A stretch of DNA of 64,000 nt from Macrotis lagotis. Its lineage: Eukaryota > Chordata > Mammalia > Peramelemorphia > Peramelidae. Positions 60,014 to 64,000 of this stretch are shown here, piece after piece; the first letter of the stretch is position 1, and each line of letters starts with the position of its first letter. A model generated the notes under the pieces. That model did not search any database. It saw nothing but the letters and a program-made list of their open reading frames with translations, and was not told where the DNA came from. The stretch is taken from the NCBI RefSeq assembly GCF_037893015.1, contig NC_133661.1, positions 246,027,503-246,091,502 of the forward strand. Direction: 5' to 3'. The translations under genes were made by a program, and so were the position numbers.

Positions 60014-60022
60014 ATGTGTGTA
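59937..60022. repeat. TG microsatellite, about 86 bp
   Basis: Nearly pure TG units with one TTTG and one TATG break. Reverse-strand frames coding poly-Thr/His come from it. Confidence 0.96.
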
Positions 60023-60033
60023 TCCCAAGCATG

Positions 60034-60290
60034 TGAAGACTTCACCTGGAGAAATAGGCAGATGAGAGCAATTTGTTCCAAAGGCCATGAAGTACTCTAA
60101 AGCAGGCACTGTGAAGCCCTTAGACCAATCAACTTGAGTTTTGCTCTGAACTTCAAAGACTCTAGAGGAGAGAATAAGGGTGGTGACTTGTGCAATTCTG
60201 CCTCACAAATCCAATTCACAAATAATTCAAGACATTATCTGTGATGTCATTGATCCTCTTCAGAAAGGAAGGATGAACAAAAGCAACATC
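60034..60290 (+). mobile_element. Composite marsupial SINE copy
   Basis: Starts with gtgaagacttcacctggag, continues with gcaatttgttccaaaggcc and gaataagggtggtgacttg, and ends gtgatgtcattgatcctc and aaggatgaacaaaagc. The segment before the TG repeat (about 59840-59935, gctaaaccaggttgaggg) probably belongs to it too. Confidence 0.65.
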
Positions 60291-60519
60291 TCTATATGCA
60301 CTCCACCATGCTCCCCATCCTATTTTTTGAGGTTATCTAAAATTCAGTGCAGTTAAAAAACAAAATGTTGAGAATGTAGTATGGTTGCCCTCAGAGCCAA
60401 GACCTGAACTCATATTTTAACTCCCAACATGAGTTAACCGACTGAGTGACCCTGTCAAAATTATTTAACATTTCAGTGCTGTAGGCAACTCTCTAAAGCT
60501 AGAAGTTTTGTCAACTTGT

Positions 60520-60656
60520 TTTTTTTTTTAATGTTTTTGCAAGGCAAATGGGGTTAAGTGGCTTGCCCAAAGCCACACAGCTAGGTAATTAGTAAGTGTC
60601 AGGTACTCCTGACTCCAAGGCCAGTGCTTTATCCACTGCACCACCTAGATGCCCAT
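60520..60656 (-). mobile_element. CORE-SINE with internal deletion
   Basis: Reversed copy that lacks the B-box region. TSD tcaacttgt at 60511-60519 and 60657-60665. Confidence 0.92.
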
Positions 60657-60665
60657 TCAACTTGT

Positions 60666-61845
60666 CTTAATAGAGGGAATTTCTTCATCTTGAGTTCCTT
60701 TTATAACAATGAAATGACAGATCCAGTCCCTGACCCTTTAAAGTATTTAATTTTATTATTGTTTTCTATATAATAATTAAAATAATTAATAAAAAAGTGT
60801 CAGGCCCACAGATGAGTCAGGGAATCCATGAATATGTGCCTATGTAATAGGATATATGTCCACATGTGTATCTGGTGGAGTAGGGAGGTGGGGTCCTGTC
60901 CTGGTCATAAATTCCTCCAGCATCTAAATTGTAGACAACATTTTCTCAAAGGGTAGATACCTAGATTTCTTTGAGTAGGGGCAGACAGTGAGGTTGTGTT
61001 GAAGGCTCAGTGAGGAATGACTTTGGATCCTTGGTTGTTAGATTTTCTTCTGGTATCAATGGAAAGGCCAGAAAGAGCATTCAAAACACTAAGGGAATGA
61101 GATCCTGGGAGTTATGTGTACCTACTGCTCTTAATGCATTTCCCCCATTAGTAAAATGGAAAGAATGATACTTCCCTACCCATCAATATGTGAATTCACC
61201 TGAGTGTATTGAATGTTGGACGGCAACACCCAAAGCTGCAGTGAAAGGACTACAGTGCATTTCCCCAGGAGGACAGTATCATCCTTTTCATCTGGATGTA
61301 TTTATGAGCCAGCACCCTTGCAAGTAAGTAATCCTGTATCAACTGCAGTCTTGGGCTATTCATACAGGCAAGATCCTGCTAGCAATTTGCTGGCTAATGC
61401 AGGTGCTCCACTTAGGGAACACAGAAAAAGCAGAAATACTAATAAATGATGGCCTTGTGTTCCTATGGAAGGGAAGCCCCCTGGTCCTGGGGACAATTGA
61501 CTGAGTTGAAGAATTTTCCTTTGGATTGACCATCCCCAAGTTCTTTTAACTAGAATTGACATTGATCCTGGTAAGGCTGCTTGTGAGGAAAATAGAGAGA
61601 CCTCTGCTGGGGTTCACTGGAAACACATACTGGAGGGCAGTGAAGGCTTAACATTAAGACACTATTCTAAACTTAACAAATACCAAATAAAACGAATAGC
61701 TTTATATTCATAACAGAAAAGAAAAAAGTACAGATTGATTTTATTTTTTTAAGTATATATTTAAGTTCAACCTGTAACTTTCAAAGCTGTCCTGCTTATC
61801 TGTGTTTCTTCTACATTTGTCTTCTTTCTCTGTATTTTTTTTAAT
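60666..61845. other. ISM2 intron 1, mostly unique
   Basis: No repeat or exon recognised. Frames at 61213-61449 (+) and 61562-61356 (-) show no similarity to isthmin or other known proteins. Confidence 0.45.
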
Positions 61846-61849
61846 GCCT

Positions 61850-62320
61850 CTTTTGTTTAATTTTTTTTAACAAACTTCCTATCCTCACTCATTTTCTTTC
61901 CCACTTTCCACTGGGAAAAAAAAAGAAAGAAAGGGGGTAGCCAGGTGACATAGTGGATAGAGCATTGGCCCTGGAATCAGGAGGACTTGAGTTCAAATCC
62001 AGCCTCAGACACTTAATAATTACCCAACTGTGTGACCTTGGGCAAGTCACTTAACCCAATTGTCTTGAAAAAAGCAAAAAGAAAGAAAGAAAGAAAAAGA
62101 AAGAAAGGAAGGAAAAGGAGTTTTAAAGAAAACCCATCTTGAGTTCATCTTTCTGCCAAGAGATGATTCATTATCAGTCCTCTGGAACTGAGCATGATTA
62201 TCACATTCATCAGAATTCTTAAATCTTGAAGTTGTTTTTCTATATGATATGATTATTGTAAAAATTGTTCTAGTTCGGCTCATTTCATTTTGCTTCATTA
62301 AGTCTTCACAGAGATCCTGT
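61850..62320 (-). repeat. Old L1 3' end split by a SINE
   Basis: The right part (62150-62320) has reversed L1 wording such as tcggctcatttcattttgc. The left part (61850-61920) resembles 26440-26480. Diverged. Confidence 0.45.
61934..62075 (+). mobile_element. CORE-SINE with (GAAA)n tail
   Basis: Head ggggtagccaggtgacatag and B box gagttcaaatcc are kept. The tail grades into a GAAA/AAAG repeat to about 62115. Confidence 0.9.
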
Positions 62321-62539
62321 CCCTAAGAGATAAGAAATGGGGCAATGTCTTAATCTGGGCTGGAGTACACCTCCCCCCAACACCTTGTTCTTGACAAACT
62401 TGGGGGGAGAAAGTATGTAGTATAGGGATTCCATAGAAGTCTTTCAATGGAGAAATTAGAAACTTTTGATGATTTGTGTGGTTGCAGATTCAATCATTAA
62501 GCATTTCTAAAGGACTTCTTTGTGCCAGATACTGTACTC

Positions 62540-63715
62540 CCAGTCAGCCAATGAGCATTTATTTATTGAGTGCTTACTATGTTCCAAGTAATAGTTTTAA
62601 AAAGTTTTTAAAAATCAATGATACATCCTAACAGCAACATGGGGGTGATGATTAATCTTGATGGTCATGCTTATTTCATCAGTGCAACTATCAGGGAGAA
62701 TTTGGGGCTGTCTGCAATGGAGAATACCATCTGTATCCAGATAAAGAACCATGGAGTTTGAACAAAGTTCAAGGACTATTCCCTTTAATTTAGGGGGAAA
62801 AAACTGATATCTTATTGTCTGATCTTGTTATCTCTTATACTTTATGTTTCTTCTTTAAGGATATGATTGCTCTCTCATCACACTCAATTTGGATCAATGT
62901 ACAACATGGACACAATGTAAAGACTGACATTTTTTGGGGGGGAGGAATTGTAAAACTCAAAATAAATAAAATCTTTAATTTAAAAAAATCAATGAAAAAT
63001 ACTCTTTACAAAAGGCAAAATTTGTCCCAGCTTTCAAGGAACTCACAATCTAATGGGAGAGACAATAAGATAAATAATATACAGGAAGAGAGTCCTGGAA
63101 CATAGTCCTCAAAAACACTTACTATTAATAGGTATGACCTGGACAATGAGTGTGACTGGAAAGGAAAGAGAGGTGCCTATCATTGTACAAATATGATATA
63201 GACAGGATAAATTGGAGATAGCAGAGAGAAAGTGCTAGCATTAAGGGGAATCAGGAAAGGTTTCTTGTAAAAGGTGAGATTTTAGCTAAAACTTGAAAGA
63301 AGCCAGGGAAGTTAAAAAGTAGAGATGAGTAGGCAGGAAATTCCAGGCACTGGGACAGTCAGCAAAAGTGCATAGAGTTAGGACAGAGAGTGTTTTGTAT
63401 GAGGAACAACATTGGTCAGTGGCTTGCAGATGATGTTGGTGAGGGGAGAGGCCTCTGGAAAGGCCAGAGAGCTATATTACTAAAGGTTTTGAATGCTAGA
63501 TAGAGAATTTAATAGAATAGAATAGAAAACCACTGGAGTTTATTTATTGGATCTGTATTGTAGGAAAAACAATTTGACAGTTGGTAGAGGATGTTTGAAA
63601 AGAGGAAAGACTTGAGGCAAGCAGACCAACAAGTAGACTATTATCCAGGTATGAAGTGATAAAGACCTGGATTATCACATTATCACATTATCAGCATTAT
63701 CACAAGAGAGAAGGA
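62540..63715 (-). repeat. L2-type LINE relic, reverse strand, interrupted by an L1
   Basis: Reading on the reverse strand it ends in the L2 terminus (gagcatttatttattgagtg near 62548) and runs up to 63715 through ctttcaaggaactcacaatc, taatgggagagacaataag, tttcttgtaaaaggtgag, agggaagttaaaaagtag, aggccagagag and aagcagaccaacaagtagac. It is the complement of the L2 type at 56541-56935. Confidence 0.75.
62622..62983 (+). mobile_element. L1 3' end inserted into L2
   Basis: L1 3' UTR ending in gtaaaactcaaaataaataa and an A-rich tail. TSD aaaaatcaatga at 62610-62621 and 62984-62995. Confidence 0.92.
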
Positions 63716-63749
63716 AATATATATTAGGATAGTTTTAGAAGGCATGAGG

Positions 63750-63927
63750 GGCAACACATTCAATTCTGATCAGTGTATAGCATGGAAACAATATAAAGAC
63801 TTTCAGACTGCCTTCTGTGGGGGGTGGAGGGAGGGAAGTGAGATTAGAGGACAAATTGTAAAATTCAATAAAAATAATAAGAAAAAACCCTAGAAAGTTG
63901 AGGAATAAATGGAATTTCCCTAAAAAA
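63750..63927 (+). mobile_element. Short L1 3' end with probable 3'-transduced segment
   Basis: L1 3' UTR piece (acacattcaattctgatcag to aattcaataaaaataataag), an A-rich stretch, then about 35 bp not found at other L1 ends here, with AATAAA at 63904-63909, and a second A run. TSD aaggcatgagg at 63739-63749 and 63928-63938 encloses both parts. Confidence 0.75.
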
Positions 63928-64000
63928 AAGGCATGAGGAATTGTGTAAGCCTATAACTGACAGAATAGTATTTCCTGGATAGGAATAGGAAAATTTGGAA

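Noticed and set aside
59937..60022. CRISPR-like or other spaced repeat array
   Set aside because: Simple TG microsatellite; the dispersed SINE copies are irregularly spaced and on both strands, so no array exists.
59840..60109. His/Thr-repeat frames on the minus strand
   Set aside because: Product of the TG microsatellite.
61213..61449. Possible ISM2 exon
   Set aside because: No similarity to isthmin, and no acceptor/donor pair in the right phase was found.

Overview
The window is nuclear DNA of a marsupial. It is AT-rich and densely packed with interspersed repeats. The commonest is a roughly 150-bp tRNA-headed CORE-SINE with an A box like TAGGTGGCGCAGTGG, a B box like GTTCAAATCC, a MIR-type core and an A-rich tail. 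More than thirty copies or fragments occur on both strands, many with intact target-site duplications (TSDs). This SINE, the marsupial-type L1 3' ends and the RTE-tailed SINEs point to a marsupial. The exact SINE sequence suggests an Australasian, perhaps dasyurid-like, lineage, but that last step is recall rather than a database result.

Two protein-coding genes can be supported, both on the + strand. The last three coding exons of SPTLC2 (serine palmitoyltransferase subunit 2) lie at 35496-35631, 37528-37657 and 42207-42326. They are followed by a 3' UTR of about 5.5 kb that is almost free of repeats and ends at a group of AATAAA signals near 47.70-47.87 kb. The first coding exon of ISM2 (isthmin 2) lies at 50308-50463 inside a CpG-rich block (about 49.6-50.64 kb). 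The rest of the window, 50.46-64 kb, is ISM2 intron 1 as far as can be seen. SPTLC2 followed by ISM2 in the same orientation matches the gene order of human 14q24.3. Everything before 35.5 kb is read as SPTLC2 intron; no earlier exon was found.

Layout: 0-3 kb has an L1 3' end, a purine-rich composite repeat with three SINE-like modules and a second L1 with a perfect 16-bp TSD. 3-14 kb has old repeats, a dead Tigger-type transposase, an old L1 split by SINEs, and a SINE pile-up. 14.7-17.4 kb has a pair of closely matching inverted CR1/L3-related arms and a 7SL RNA retropseudogene with an 11-bp TSD. 21.4-23.4 kb (perhaps to 24.25 kb) is a dead hAT-Charlie-type transposase. 25.5-27.2 kb is an L2 relic. 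31.5-33.1 kb has two opposed L1 3' ends. 35.5-47.9 kb is the SPTLC2 end. 48.2-49.1 kb is an L1 with TSD. 49.6-50.6 kb is the ISM2 start. 50.6-64 kb is intron with MIR, L2, SINE and L1 copies, including an L1 that looks like a 3' transduction.

I found no prokaryotic-type operon, no CRISPR array, no intact transposon and no obviously new biological system. The most unusual signals are evolutionary: the 7SL retrocopy, the inverted arms, a 30-bp L1 insertion with a 20-bp TSD, the repeat-free UTR and the GT-repeat-linked open frame upstream of ISM2.
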